From positions 1 through 63,559 of the forward strand of contig CANMKX010000022.1 in assembly GCA_947498595.1 (NCBI GenBank): DNA of 63,559 nucleotides, written 5' to 3'. This document shows positions 1-8,463 of the stretch, piece by piece. The notes under the pieces were generated by a model. That model ran no database searches and had not been told where the DNA came from. It worked only from the letters and a program-made list of their open reading frames with translations. Each line of letters begins with the position of its first letter. Within the stretch, counting starts at the first letter, position 1. The DNA comes from an uncultured Aquimarina sp. Its GTDB lineage: Bacteria > Bacteroidota > Bacteroidia > Flavobacteriales > Flavobacteriaceae. Position numbers and translations under genes: made by a program.

Positions 1-100
1 AGGGGGCATTGATAGTTTCGAAAATATTAATATCTTTAGAAGATATAATAGAATAGGACTATCAGGCTCTACTCTACGGCTCAATTAGATAAATACAACA

Positions 101-1126
101 ATGGAGTTACCTAAATATAATAAATCAACAAAAAAAGGAGAAGATGGAATTACAATTCTCAAAAGGATAGTAGAAACTGACCTTGAATGGTTATTTCGAC
201 CGAATCATAAAGAACATGATTTTGGAATTGATGCCTATTTAGATGTAATTGCTGAGTTTGGAGCAGTAACAGGTAAAACAATTGCAGCTCAAGTAAAAAC
301 TGGACCATCATATTTTAATGAAACAAATGATTTCGGATGGGTATACAGGGGAGAAATGAGCCACCTTAATTATTATCTAAATCATGATATCCCAGTTATA
401 ATAATCATTGTTGACGAAACAAATGCTAAAGCCTATTGGTGTCTTTGCGACCCAAACAAAACTGAGCGTGCTGGTGAAAATTGGAAGATAACGATTCCAT
501 TTAATAAAGAGTTGACAGCTAAGTCAAAAGCTGAATTAGTCCAATATATAAGCCCTGTACGTGATTATGCTTCTCAATTAGAACATTTTTGGAAGATTAA
601 CCAAGAATTAAAAAAGACAGATAGAATTGCATTTGTTGTTGACCGTCCAGACATTGAAAATGGATTATATAATGATTTACTGGATGGGTTTGAGCGCTTA
701 AAAGTAAATCAAGAGTTAATAGCTCACGCTAAAGAAAAAGTTGACGTGTGGATTCATGGCTATAATGATGACCCAAGACAGTTGCATGAAATTGACGAAT
801 TCAAATCATGGTTAGAAAGAGTCTTTGATGGCATTAATGGTTGGTCATATTTTCTAGCTAAAGATAAAGCCGCTCAGTTTTTAAGGGTATTGCAACTGTG
901 CAATATGAAGTTTATTTATACCGGAGAAACCTTTATTAATGAATTCGGTATTGAAACAAAGAAAATTGAAGTGGATTTGGAAAGTGGAGTTCCTTTTTTG
1001 GAAAATCTATTTGATGACTTAAATAAATTTTGCGAAGAACATGAGATTTCAGATGAAGTCAATATTGAAATAACGAATAATCTAGTAGAATACTTATTTG
1101 GAGAAAAAATTGAAAAAGAAAAATAA
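101..1126 (+). CDS. DUF4365-type, PD-(D/E)XK nuclease-like protein
   Basis: Predicted 341-aa cytosolic protein. The N-terminal 70 residues carry the DUF4365 signature: a DFGID motif (D40-D44) followed by AAQVK (Q64-x-K66), matching the GxD...(E/Q)xK active-site layout of PD-(D/E)XK nucleases. The rest (about residues 150-341) is helical and unrecognised. DUF4365 domains are often found in accessory and defence settings, so a nuclease role is likely but not shown; no substrate can be read from the sequence. It is the first visible cassette of the array: GGCTCA at 78-83 upstream is complemented by TGAGCC at 1128-1133 just after the stop, and an attC-like hairpin follows directly. The ATG start gives a complete domain. 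Confidence 0.7.
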   Translation: MELPKYNKSTKKGEDGITILKRIVETDLEWLFRPNHKEHDFGIDAYLDVIAEFGAVTGKTIAAQVKTGPSYFNETNDFGWVYRGEMSHLNYYLNHDIPVIIIIVDETNAKAYWCLCDPNKTERAGENWKITIPFNKELTAKSKAELVQYISPVRDYASQLEHFWKINQELKKTDRIAFVVDRPDIENGLYNDLLDGFERLKVNQELIAHAKEKVDVWIHGYNDDPRQLHEIDEFKSWLERVFDGINGWSYFLAKDKAAQFLRVLQLCNMKFIYTGETFINEFGIETKKIEVDLESGVPFLENLFDDLNKFCEEHEISDEVNIEITNNLVEYLFGEKIEKEK

Positions 1127-1127
1127 A

Positions 1128-1177
1128 TGAGCCTAACAAAACCTAAACTGCATTGAAACGCAGTTTAGCCAAACCGT
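1128..1177 (+). repeat. attC-like site, GCCTAAC family, broken in its R' core
   Basis: A GCCTAAC core (1131-1137, matches RYYYAAC) is followed by a perfect 9-bp stem, CTAAACTGC at 1143-1151 with GCAGTTTAG at 1160-1168, and then CCAAACCGT. The expected GTTRRRY partner core is cut after CCGT, where the left end of an IS1182-like remnant begins. A sister site with the same hairpin lies at 13727-13778. The layout is that of a short integron attC; no integrase is visible in the window. Confidence 0.6.
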
Positions 1178-1178
1178 C

Positions 1179-1540
1179 AGACTGCGCAAAAACTCAAGAA
1201 TAGTAATTGAATAAAAATAAGTATCTTACTATTATATAAATCGATACATTATTTTATGGATTATATTCAAGGTTTTGATCGAGGACAACTACAAATGATT
1301 TCATTTGATCAGTACGTTAAGCCAGACTCATGGGCAAGAATTGTTGATTTGTTTGTAACTATTTTACCTTTAAAGAATGATACTCCATCTTCAGAAGGAC
1401 GTCCATCGTACGTTCCAGTAGATTTGTTAAGATTATGCCTTTCAAAAGAAATAAAAATCCATTTTAAATCTGTTTGATATTGGCTATATTTTGCTTTTAT
1501 AAAACCATAAAGTAACAAATAGAGGGGCTCTGCGCAGACT
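1179..1540 (+). mobile_element. IS1182-like deletion derivative, copy 1
   Basis: About 360 bp bounded by inverted ends: AGACTGCGCAAAAACTC at the left and, read in reverse complement, AGTCTGCGCAGAGCCCC at the right. It contains the first part of an IS1182-type transposase joined to its last few codons, so most of the transposase is deleted. A second copy lies at 10832-11195, and right ends alone recur in the composite repeats downstream. Both outer edges abut cassette-junction sequence (CCGT on the left, CACGTTG on the right), so insertion was at or next to an attC core. Confidence 0.65.
1256..1477 (+). pseudogene. Truncated IS1182-family transposase, N-terminal fragment
   Basis: The 73-aa fragment aligns by eye with the IS1182 N-terminal region: a GFDRGQ motif, then a VDLF helix, then GRPSYVPVDLLRL. 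It then jumps to a short tail and stop. No DDE residues remain, so it cannot be active. The copy at 10909-11142 keeps four extra residues (KTLGFN region) lost here and has a different tail residue pattern, so the two copies have diverged independently after the same internal deletion. Confidence 0.7.
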
Positions 1541-1570
1541 CACGTTGTAGTTCATTAAAGAACCAAATGA

Positions 1571-1903
1571 ATGAAAAAGAATATAGTTTTAATTATCACG
1601 CTTGTTCTATTAATCACTCTTGAATTATATTTGGTATTTTATATTGGTTCCGATAATGTGACATTCGTAATGAATTATGAATACAAAGACTTTATTTATA
1701 TCGGACTGTTCTTTAGTTTCCTGTTTACGGAAAACAAAAAATTAGGATTACTATTTATTGCTGCATACCAAATAGTTATTGGACTGGTATATTTTTCTCA
1801 TACACCTGGAATCGGAAATTGGATTTTGACAATTTTGCACCTGACAGCTGCACCTGTAATATATTTCCATAATTTGATTGAGGAAAAAATTGGAGTCAAA
1901 TAA
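1571..1903 (+). CDS. Small multi-pass membrane protein, unknown
   Basis: 110-aa hydrophobic protein with about four predicted membrane segments (roughly residues 5-24, 39-52, 58-76 and 82-102). No family is recognised. It is a single-gene cassette: the CGTTGTAG junction lies about 25 bp upstream and the stop codon is followed within 15 bp by an attC-like core. The start is the second of two close ATGs; the first (1567) is out of frame. The short length and hydrophobic composition would fit an antitoxin-like, immunity or small-transporter role, but nothing in the sequence decides this. Confidence 0.6.
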   Translation: MKKNIVLIITLVLLITLELYLVFYIGSDNVTFVMNYEYKDFIYIGLFFSFLFTENKKLGLLFIAAYQIVIGLVYFSHTPGIGNWILTILHLTAAPVIYFHNLIEEKIGVK

Positions 1904-1910
1904 ACGTTGT

Positions 1911-2194
1911 ACAATAACTAAGCATTCGGACTGCTCGTAGATCTGAATGCAGTGTAGACTAAAACCCACGTATTACTAGCGATTTAATGACTATGGGTTT
2001 TACGAAGTTTTTTCTTGGAGGTATTAGAACTAATAAAAGTTCTTTTATTGAGGGGTAGTAAGATTATTTATATATTGATAACACTGTTTTTATTTAAAGA
2101 AACAAAAAATCATTTTAAAGCTGCTTGATATTGGCTATATTTAGCTTTTATAAAACGATAAAATAACAAATAGCGGTTTCTGCACAGACTCACG
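1911..2194 (+). repeat. Composite cassette junction (attC hairpin plus IS right end), type A
   Basis: Starts ACAATAACTAAGCATTCGGA and continues through a hairpin that has lost part of one arm (GAGCAGT is missing here). A shared middle segment with AAAACCC/GGGTTTT arms follows, then the last ~100 bp of the IS1182-like remnant ending CTGCACAGACTCACG. The next cassette begins at the GTTAGCT immediately after. The same ~285-bp unit recurs at 3129, 7135, 9826 and 19096, always directly behind a stop codon. Confidence 0.65.
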
Positions 2195-2219
2195 TTAGCT
2201 ACAATTTAAGAAAAACAAA

Positions 2220-3119
2220 ATGAAGAGAATTTTGACCATTATTTTAATAAGCATTTATGTGTCAAATTCATTTGCTTCAAGTCCACAAGTTCCAGACTAT
2301 CTTGTCTATAAAAATGATACCATTTCGACTTACAACTTATTTGTTGAAAAATATCTTCAAACCAGAAAAGGTGACAAAGGTAAATTGTTTGATTTGAGTT
2401 TTAGAAATTCAATTGATGGAACAGAGGGAACCTCTTTAAACTGTTGGAGAGGTTATCAAGCAATTTACAAAATCGAAAATGACAGCTTATTTGTTAGTGC
2501 AATAATAGATTGCCATTCGCTCGAATACAAAAAAGAAGTTCCAAAAAATTATATCGAAAAAATATTCGGAGAAAAAGTAAAAAACGGAAAAGTATTTGTC
2601 GATTGGCATAGTGGAAATATATCTTTTCCTGCAAAAAGAAAGGATAATAAAGAAATACGTTGGGACGGAGTTTTTGAGAGAACATTTATGTACGAGACAG
2701 CTATCAAAGTCGACGACGGAAAAGTAATTGAAATCAGTGAACAACAGAATTACATTGATTTAAGAAGCGGAATTGACAGACTGGAAAGAGACTCAATAAG
2801 CAATATTTTGTTTAATTCAATTAAGGAATACAAATGGACTAAATTAGGCAAATTTGACTGTGGAGAAAGATATACAGTCGTAATTGGAAAAAAAGGAAAA
2901 GTAACCAATGTGGTTATGACCGATTATCAAACTGAAGAATTGACTAAAGAATATTGGGATACAAAAAGAGAATACAATCATTGTGTCAAATCGGTAAAAA
3001 AAGCACTTTCGAAATTGCAATTTGACATTCTGAAACGGAAAGGAGAACCAACTGAAGAAAATTATTTTATCGAAATATGGTTCAAAGAAGATGGAACAAT
3101 TGAAAATTGGACTGATTAA
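2220..3119 (+). CDS. Exported protein of unknown function
   Basis: 299-aa protein with a clear signal peptide (residues 1-19, cleavage after NSFA|S is likely). The mature part is hydrophilic and mixed alpha/beta, with no recognised domain. The C-terminal third (KKGKVTNVVMTD... to the IWFKEDGTIENW end) resembles the TonB-C-like or energy-transducer-like beta folds seen in many Bacteroidota exported proteins, but this is only a visual impression. It is a single-gene cassette with the best private ends in the array: TTAGCTACA at 2195-2203 and its exact complement TGTAGCTAA at 3125-3133. Confidence 0.6.
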   Translation: MKRILTIILISIYVSNSFASSPQVPDYLVYKNDTISTYNLFVEKYLQTRKGDKGKLFDLSFRNSIDGTEGTSLNCWRGYQAIYKIENDSLFVSAIIDCHSLEYKKEVPKNYIEKIFGEKVKNGKVFVDWHSGNISFPAKRKDNKEIRWDGVFERTFMYETAIKVDDGKVIEISEQQNYIDLRSGIDRLERDSISNILFNSIKEYKWTKLGKFDCGERYTVVIGKKGKVTNVVMTDYQTEELTKEYWDTKREYNHCVKSVKKALSKLQFDILKRKGEPTEENYFIEIWFKEDGTIENWTD

Positions 3120-3128
3120 AAAACTGTA

Positions 3129-3417
3129 GCTAATAACTAAACATTCGGACTGCTCGTAGAGCAGTATCTGAATACAGTGTAGACTAAAATCCACGTATTA
3201 CTAGCGATTTAATGACTATGGGTTTTACGAAGCTTTTTCTTGGAGGTATTAGAACTAATAAAAGTTCTTTTTTGAAGATGATGATATGATTTACATATTT
3301 ATAAAGTTGTTTTTATTAAAAGAAACAAAAACCCATTTTCAAGCTGCTTGATATTGGCTATATTTAGCTTTTATAAAACGATAAAATAACAAACAGGGGT
3401 TTCTGCGCAGACTCCCG
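3129..3417 (+). repeat. Composite cassette junction, type A
   Basis: AATAACTAAACATTCGGACTG, loop GTA, complementary GAGCAGT and GAATAC arms, then GTGTAGACT, the shared middle segment and the IS1182-like right end ending TTTCTGCGCAGACTCCCG. The next cassette begins GTTGGGT (3417-3423), an exact match to the GTTRRRY core consensus. Confidence 0.65.
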
Positions 3418-3429
3418 TTGGGTACAATT

Positions 3430-4005
3430 ATGAATAAAATACTGCTGACATTTTTTATTTTATGTTATTCCACCTTTTTAAGCGGACAATCTAAAATCAA
3501 GGGACAGCTTTTTGATGCGTATGGTAATACGGCATGGGCTGAAATATTTATAAACGGAAAACCTACCAAATGGATGAATTATGATGGTGCTATTAATCTA
3601 GTTTGCAGTAATAACGGCATAAACGAAATTACATTTAAATATTTTGGGCATTATATAACAAAGATAAAAGTTGAATGTCATAACGATATAGTTGATTTAG
3701 GGTCTATTCATTTAATAAGCGGACACTTTTGGTTAGATGGTCCAAAAAACGGAATTATATCGGATACTTATAAAAATAGAAAAACAAAATACAGAGTCAA
3801 TATTAAAAGATGGAACCCTCATGGTGAATCAAAATTTTATAATTCTAAAGGAGAATTAACTCAAAAACTAATTCATAAAAAAGGGAAACTTTTGAATATA
3901 TATATTAAAGAAAATGGAAAGCTGAAAGAGTTGAAATTTGAAATAACAAAAAAAGGTGAAATATTAACAATACCCAACAACAGTAATCATTGCACAAGTC
4001 GATAA
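3430..4005 (+). CDS. Exported protein with a CarbopepD-like N-terminal region
   Basis: 191 aa from the ATG at 3430 (an upstream in-frame TTG at 3418 lies inside the cassette core and is unlikely). A signal peptide covers residues 1-19. Residues 22-90 resemble the carboxypeptidase-regulatory-like beta fold common in Bacteroidota surface proteins (IKGQLFDAYGNTAWAEIFING). The C-terminal half has MORN-like or toxin_15-like short repeats (GESKFYNSKGELTQKLIHK). Cassette ends match perfectly: GTTGGGTA at 3417-3424 with TACCCAAC at 3971-3978. The last few codons and the stop (HCTSR*) come from the left end of an IS remnant, so the C-terminus is altered. Confidence 0.6.
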   Translation: MNKILLTFFILCYSTFLSGQSKIKGQLFDAYGNTAWAEIFINGKPTKWMNYDGAINLVCSNNGINEITFKYFGHYITKIKVECHNDIVDLGSIHLISGHFWLDGPKNGIISDTYKNRKTKYRVNIKRWNPHGESKFYNSKGELTQKLIHKKGKLLNIYIKENGKLKELKFEITKKGEILTIPNNSNHCTSR

Positions 4006-4553
4006 TTATAAAATATAAAGAAGAATAAAAGCCTTTTTAAGAAACTTTTCTTCTGTGTTTAGGTGAATCAATTGATAAAATTAAAGTTCTTTAAAAGAAG
4101 TATAATACGTCTTTATTAAGAATATAGACATCTATAAAAAGAACCTTAGTTTTGGCAATACTTTTGCTCAGGTTTTTAGAAAATTTCAGATACTTTTTCA
4201 GATTATAGGCAATAGCAGAAAGCATCATTACTTTGCTAGCTTGGTGGATTCCTATAGTATTGATCTTTCTCAATCCCATAAATTGAGTTAACGTTTCAAA
4301 GACTGGTTCAACTGTACTTTTTCTTTTTCGCTTCATGTATTTCCCTTTCTTGCTATATACTCTTGTTTTATTTCGTTCGTAATGTTCACGATAATAGGTT
4401 ATAGAAAATTTCTTTTAATCGACGATAGAAATTTGTTTTGGCTACACGATCACTCAATTGAAAACGAGTGAATAGTTTTTCTTGATAAATCTTCTCGTCT
4501 TGCATACTTCAATTTACGAAATAATACTATTTTTAGCTAATACTTGTGTAACG
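3987..4553 (-). mobile_element. IS1182-family element, internally deleted copy
   Basis: Left end ATTGCACAAG (3989-3998) and right end CTTGTGTAAC (4543-4552) match the termini of the complete element at 16703-18394. The outer ~430 bp and ~130 bp are retained, but about 1.1 kb of the transposase is missing, with the join near position 4415. The element sits immediately behind the ACCCAAC core of the preceding cassette, just as the intact copy sits behind a cassette end. Confidence 0.8.
4091..4505 (-). pseudogene. Remnant IS1182-family transposase (N- and C-termini only)
   Basis: Read on the minus strand, the first ~30 codons (start CAT at 4503-4505) match the transposase encoded at 16753-18345 and are then fused to its C-terminal region, including the STVEPVFETLTQFMGL block that carries the catalytic glutamate. 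The two catalytic aspartates are lost, so it is inactive. Confidence 0.75.
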
Positions 4554-4764
4554 GGTACAATGGCTATAATTTATATGCTATGGTGGAACTTAAAAAAGGT
4601 GATTATTTATAAAGACCGGAAAATTTTTAAATTTGACTTTTAGAAAAGAGAAAAGTTAAAAACAAGATATGAAAATTCAACTCTGAGTTAATCCGAAAAA
4701 TTAATGCCTTTTACAGGCTACGTCTCATTAACAAGACCCTCGGCTTAATTAAAAACTGATCAAA
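4554..4764 (+). other. Gene-free stretch with a decayed attC-like hairpin
   Basis: About 210 bp with no open frame of note. The segment 4698-4740 (AATCCGAAAA, then GCCT/AGGC and TTAATG/CATTAA arms, then CAAGACC) is a relative of the hairpin at 18470-18516 (AATCCGAAAAG ... CAAGACCGTT). In the latter, the GTT core is intact and starts a cassette; here it has become CCTCGGC. This is evidence for a second attC family in the same array. Confidence 0.4.
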
Positions 4765-5517
4765 CTGAAAAAGATAATTCTATTTTTATTAATCATTTTA
4801 CCACTGACAAGTTGTGATAATGGAGTTAATTATATAAAGCAAAAAGATGGGAAGAATCATCTTATAGATTGTGGGGTGTTTAGCGTAATTACACCAACTG
4901 AATTTAAATATAAAAAAGTTACGGGAATTGACTCTTATGTTGGGGAAATAAGAAATTGGAAGTTTACAACATTCATTTTTGATTATGGTCAGTATTCACC
5001 AAATCCACCTATGACAAAAGAACAATTTATTAAAAGTAGTAAAGAATATCTTAATCATGAAAGTACTTTGTTGTTTTTCAATTTAATAGATTTAAAACCT
5101 TATGAAAATGAAAAAGGTGAAGTTAATCCATTAAAAATTACTAAAAAAATCAAAAATATTGTTCTCAAAAAAATGAATGATAATGTAATATTGAGCAAAG
5201 GTCAAAATAAAAAATGTAGATATTATTATACATTTGACTTTGAAGAAAAAGAATATAAAATTCCTTTTTGTATTCCTCAAGAGAATTTAGATAGTTTCAA
5301 ATATTACGAGATTAAAATAGATACAATAAATAACTATCAAAGGACTTTATCCATTTGGAGAAATGAAGAAATTGAAAAATATTCCAGTGTGCATTTAATA
5401 CCTTTAAATCCTGACCAAAATAATATGAAATTATGGATTGGAATAAATACTAATGGAGAAATGAGGATAGAGAAAATAAGAGAGATTTTGGAAACTGTAG
5501 AACTGAAAAATAGCTGA
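4765..5517 (+). CDS. Lipoprotein of unknown function, likely CTG start
   Basis: A longer gene than the ATG/GTG/TTG frame (4876) suggests. The same frame is open upstream to 4753 and encodes LKKIILFLLIILPLTSC, a full lipoprotein signal with lipobox LTSC (Cys codon 4813). There is no ATG, GTG or TTG before the signal; the codon in the right place is CTG at 4765 (CTGAAAAAGATA). The product would be about 250 aa, mixed alpha/beta, with no recognised family. Either the gene uses CTG, or an ATG has mutated and the gene is poorly expressed. A second cassette gene at 7448 shows the same feature. Confidence 0.6.
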   Translation: MKKIILFLLIILPLTSCDNGVNYIKQKDGKNHLIDCGVFSVITPTEFKYKKVTGIDSYVGEIRNWKFTTFIFDYGQYSPNPPMTKEQFIKSSKEYLNHESTLLFFNLIDLKPYENEKGEVNPLKITKKIKNIVLKKMNDNVILSKGQNKKCRYYYTFDFEEKEYKIPFCIPQENLDSFKYYEIKIDTINNYQRTLSIWRNEEIEKYSSVHLIPLNPDQNNMKLWIGINTNGEMRIEKIREILETVELKNS

Positions 5518-5625
5518 AAATGAAAAGAAACTGAGATTAAAAACAAGTGAAACTTTACCAGCCTTTAACTGAAGTGTCTTAAAAATATCATTATTGATAT
5601 TAATGAAAGATTAAAAAAGATTAAA

Positions 5626-5785
5626 GTTGACTATTATGGTTTAATTTAAAATATAGTATTCGAATATTATACGATTAAAATACTTATCTAAATACTAAAA
5701 GATTTTGTTAGTCACTAATTTCATTAACTTCATTAAAAAGGAACTAGTAAATAATTTCAGAACACTAATTAAAATTTGCATAACA
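5626..5785 (+). repeat. Type B cassette leader repeat, copy 1
   Basis: A ~155-bp AT-rich repeat that includes the 10-bp palindrome TATTCGAATA (5657-5666), ACTAAAAGATTTTGTTAGTC and GAACTAGTAAATAATTTCAG. Related copies lie at 12027-12180 and 14491-14645, with a decayed one at 20030-20160; each stands upstream of a cassette gene. It begins right after a GTTGACTATTATGG stretch that looks like an old junction. The remaining bases between 5518 and 5626 hold nothing recognisable. Confidence 0.55.
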
Positions 5786-5831
5786 ATAAAAACATTGTTA
5801 ATTTTGAACTACATTTTAACAATGTGTAAAT

Positions 5832-7139
5832 ATGAAGTTTGAAAAACCACCTATAATTGAATTTAATGTAGATACTTTTGAGAAGGTTACTTCTACAGAA
5901 TACTCTAGCTTTTTAAACAAAACCGATTTACGTTATTTTTATTGGGATGAATTAAAATACAGGAATGACCTACCTCTTCAAACACGACTTGAAAATTGGG
6001 CGTTGGTCAAAACACATCGAAAAATCAAATATCAAAAACTAGTATTTGGGAATCATGTTTTTAACTATTATTTATCATCATATCAACTAAAAGAATTACA
6101 TGAATTTGACCTCAAGCTAATAGGTGGTCTAAAACAAAACCCAATTTTACCATCTGACAGGTTTGAATATTTTAAAAGTTCTATACTTCAGGAGGCAATT
6201 TCTTCTTCACAAGTAGAGGGTGCAGCTACAACAACTGAAGTTGCTAAAGAGATGTTAAAGACTGGTCGAGACCCAAAAAATGAGTCTGAACAAATGATTT
6301 TTAACAATCTTAAAGCAATTCAGTTTATAAATGAATTTATTGATCAAGATTTGGATTTCAATTTCGTCATTGATCTACATAGTATAATGACTAGAAAAAC
6401 TGAAGCGGAATATTGCTCAGGTGACTTTAGATCTAAAGGGGTTTATGTAACAGATCATGTTGATGGAGAAGTTGCTCATATCCCACCGGAACACTCTGAA
6501 GTTAAAAACCTTATGGACAAGTTGTGTCAATTTATAAATGATGATAAAGAATTTATTCATCCTATAGTAAAAGCATCAATATTACATTTTATGATTGGTT
6601 ATATTCATCCTTTTTTAGATGGTAACGGTAGAACCGCAAGGGCTCTCTTTTATTGGTATCTGATAAAAAAAGATTACTTATTAATTAATAATATATCTAT
6701 CTCAAAAGTTATTCTAGAATCCAGAACACAATATGATAAAGCTTTCTTGAAAACAGAAAATGATGAAAATGATTTAAATTATTTTATTAATTATTCAATT
6801 AAAAACCTACGAATTGCCTTTGAAAAATTATCTCAGTATAGAGATAAAAAAACTAAAGAAAGAGAGAAGGCTAACTCTATCGCGTTTAAATTAATTCAGA
6901 AAGGGCTGAACAAAAGACAAGCTGATTTAATGGGATACTTCTATATGAAACCGAAAAACTCTGTTACTTTAAAAGATTACTCTGAAAAAAATGAGATTGT
7001 AAGACAAACTGCAAGTAAAGACATTAAAGAATTAATTAAAATTGGATTCCTTAACGAAAATAAACGTAACAAGCCTATTAGATATAGTTTAGTTGATAAA
7101 TTAAATATTGATAATTTTATAGAAAACTACACACAATAA
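5832..7139 (+). CDS. Fic-family protein with C-terminal winged helix
   Basis: 435-aa Fic enzyme. Fic proteins transfer AMP (or another nucleotide moiety) to hydroxyl side chains of target proteins. The active-site motif HPFLDGNGR starts at H259 and is intact. The inhibitory motif (S/T)xxxE(G/N) is present near the N-terminus as SSQVEG (residues 125-130, Glu129), placing it among class II, self-inhibited Fic proteins. Residues about 355-425 form a winged-helix-like region (VTLKDYSEKNEIVRQTASKD), common in Fic proteins of Bacteroidota. The stop codon overlaps the attC-like core (CAATAAC). A type B leader precedes it. The role may be regulatory or toxin-like; no antitoxin gene is adjacent. Confidence 0.88.
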   Translation: MKFEKPPIIEFNVDTFEKVTSTEYSSFLNKTDLRYFYWDELKYRNDLPLQTRLENWALVKTHRKIKYQKLVFGNHVFNYYLSSYQLKELHEFDLKLIGGLKQNPILPSDRFEYFKSSILQEAISSSQVEGAATTTEVAKEMLKTGRDPKNESEQMIFNNLKAIQFINEFIDQDLDFNFVIDLHSIMTRKTEAEYCSGDFRSKGVYVTDHVDGEVAHIPPEHSEVKNLMDKLCQFINDDKEFIHPIVKASILHFMIGYIHPFLDGNGRTARALFYWYLIKKDYLLINNISISKVILESRTQYDKAFLKTENDENDLNYFINYSIKNLRIAFEKLSQYRDKKTKEREKANSIAFKLIQKGLNKRQADLMGYFYMKPKNSVTLKDYSEKNEIVRQTASKDIKELIKIGFLNENKRNKPIRYSLVDKLNIDNFIENYTQ

Positions 7140-7427
7140 CTAAGCATTCGGACTGCTCGTAGAGCAGCATCTGAATGCAGCGTTGACTAAACCCCACGTA
7201 TTGCTAGTGATTTAATAACTATGGATTTTACGAAGCTTTTTCTTGGAGGTATTAGAATTAATAAAAAGTTCTTTTCTTGAGGATAATAAGATTATTTACA
7301 TATTGATAACACTGTTTTTATTTAAAGAAGCAAAAACCCATTTTCAAGCTGCTTGATATTGGCTATATTTAGCTTCTATAAAACCATAAAATAACAAACA
7401 GGGGTTTCTGCGCAGACTCACGTTGTA
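7135..7427 (+). repeat. Composite cassette junction, type A (best-preserved hairpin)
   Basis: ATAAC-TAA-GCATTCGGACTGCTC-GTA-GAGCAGCATCTGAATGC-AGC-GTTGACT: the two arms pair with two unpaired bases on one side, as in folded attC sites. The shared middle segment and the IS1182-like right end (TTTCTGCGCAGACTCACG) follow. The next cassette starts at GTTGTAAAC (7422 onward). Confidence 0.7.
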
Positions 7428-7447
7428 AACAATTAAAATAAATTATT

Positions 7448-8263
7448 CTGAAACATCACTTTATAATAATCACCTTAATTCTATTTAGCTGTAATTCGAA
7501 GTCTAAACCAGAGAATATCGAATTAGAGTATTATGCTGATAACAATAGTTTAATTCGAAAAAAAACAATCAAATTTCAAGATTTTGACAGTGTCTATTAT
7601 TTCAATAAAGACAAATCAATTTTTAAAAAAGGGAAACAGTTTAAAAATAGACAAAAATTTGGTAAATGGAATCTTTATGGTAGTGATTCAAAACTTAAAG
7701 AAATTAGAGAATGGTTTTGTATTAATGGTAAATCCAAAATAAATAGAAATTGGTTTATTGATAACAAAAGTGATACTATTGCCTATAATAGAGTCAAAAA
7801 TCTATATGATAAAACCGATTTTATAGGAGATACACTTGGGTTGAGAAATTCGAGCTATGATAAGTTTGTTTTTTTAACTAATGATACAATAAAAATAAAT
7901 CAATATTATTTAGCATTTGCTCATTGTGGCTCTCCATTACTTAGAGATTTTGATTCGAAAATCAAAGTAATTGTAGATAACACAAATTCTTTAAATAGTG
8001 ACTTTTCAAATATTAACTCTGTTAAGTTAGACACTTTTCAATATGCTAAAATTGATACAATTCATAAAGCTGACTTTGGAACATATGATTTATACAAAAC
8101 TGCCGCCTTCAGTGGGAAATTTAAAAATTCAGGAAAAAAGATTTTAAGAGGTTTAATGATTGAATATTCAAACAAATACATTGATACAGATAGCGATATA
8201 GTATATGCAGAGTCACAAACATATTTTGAAAAAGAAATTTATGTTAAAGACACTATAAAATAA
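7448..8263 (+). CDS. Lipoprotein of unknown function, likely CTG start
   Basis: The reading frame is open from 7442 (TAA at 7439-7441) to 8263, much longer than the part beginning with TTG at 7841. Its first residues are KHHFIIITLILFSCNSK, a complete lipoprotein signal with lipobox LFSC. The codon exactly where the initiator Met should be is CTG (7448, CTGAAACATCAC); the only other candidates are ATT codons. The product is about 271 aa. The middle section has TxxxGxWxxY-type repeats (KFGKWNLYG) as in toxin_15/MORN-like exported proteins; no function is recognised. It is a single-gene cassette following the GTTGTAAAC core. Confidence 0.65.
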   Translation: MKHHFIIITLILFSCNSKSKPENIELEYYADNNSLIRKKTIKFQDFDSVYYFNKDKSIFKKGKQFKNRQKFGKWNLYGSDSKLKEIREWFCINGKSKINRNWFIDNKSDTIAYNRVKNLYDKTDFIGDTLGLRNSSYDKFVFLTNDTIKINQYYLAFAHCGSPLLRDFDSKIKVIVDNTNSLNSDFSNINSVKLDTFQYAKIDTIHKADFGTYDLYKTAAFSGKFKNSGKKILRGLMIEYSNKYIDTDSDIVYAESQTYFEKEIYVKDTIK

Positions 8264-8280
8264 ACTATTTACATCATCAT

Positions 8281-8426
8281 ATATGGAATCAGAGCAAAGT
8301 TTTGTGTCAAATCTAAAGGTCATTTTCTTTTTACAATGGCGCTAGATTTTTATAAATTAAACAAGAAATAAAAATGCACAGATAAATCAATTGGTTTAGG
8401 CTTACTTACCTTGCTCCGATTTATAT
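8281..8426. mobile_element. Small non-coding element with inverted ends (MITE-like)
   Basis: About 145 bp with imperfect ~19-bp inverted ends: left ATATGGAATCAGAGCAAAGT; right, in reverse complement, ATATAAATCGGAGCAAGGT. A related left end (GAAATTAGAGCAAAGTTTCG, followed by CAAAGG and TTTTTCTTTTT) appears at 22483-22530. No coding capacity is seen. It fills the gap between two cassette genes. Confidence 0.45.
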
Positions 8427-8463
8427 ATTTGGCATTGTAGTGCATTAAAACCAATCTTTACGA

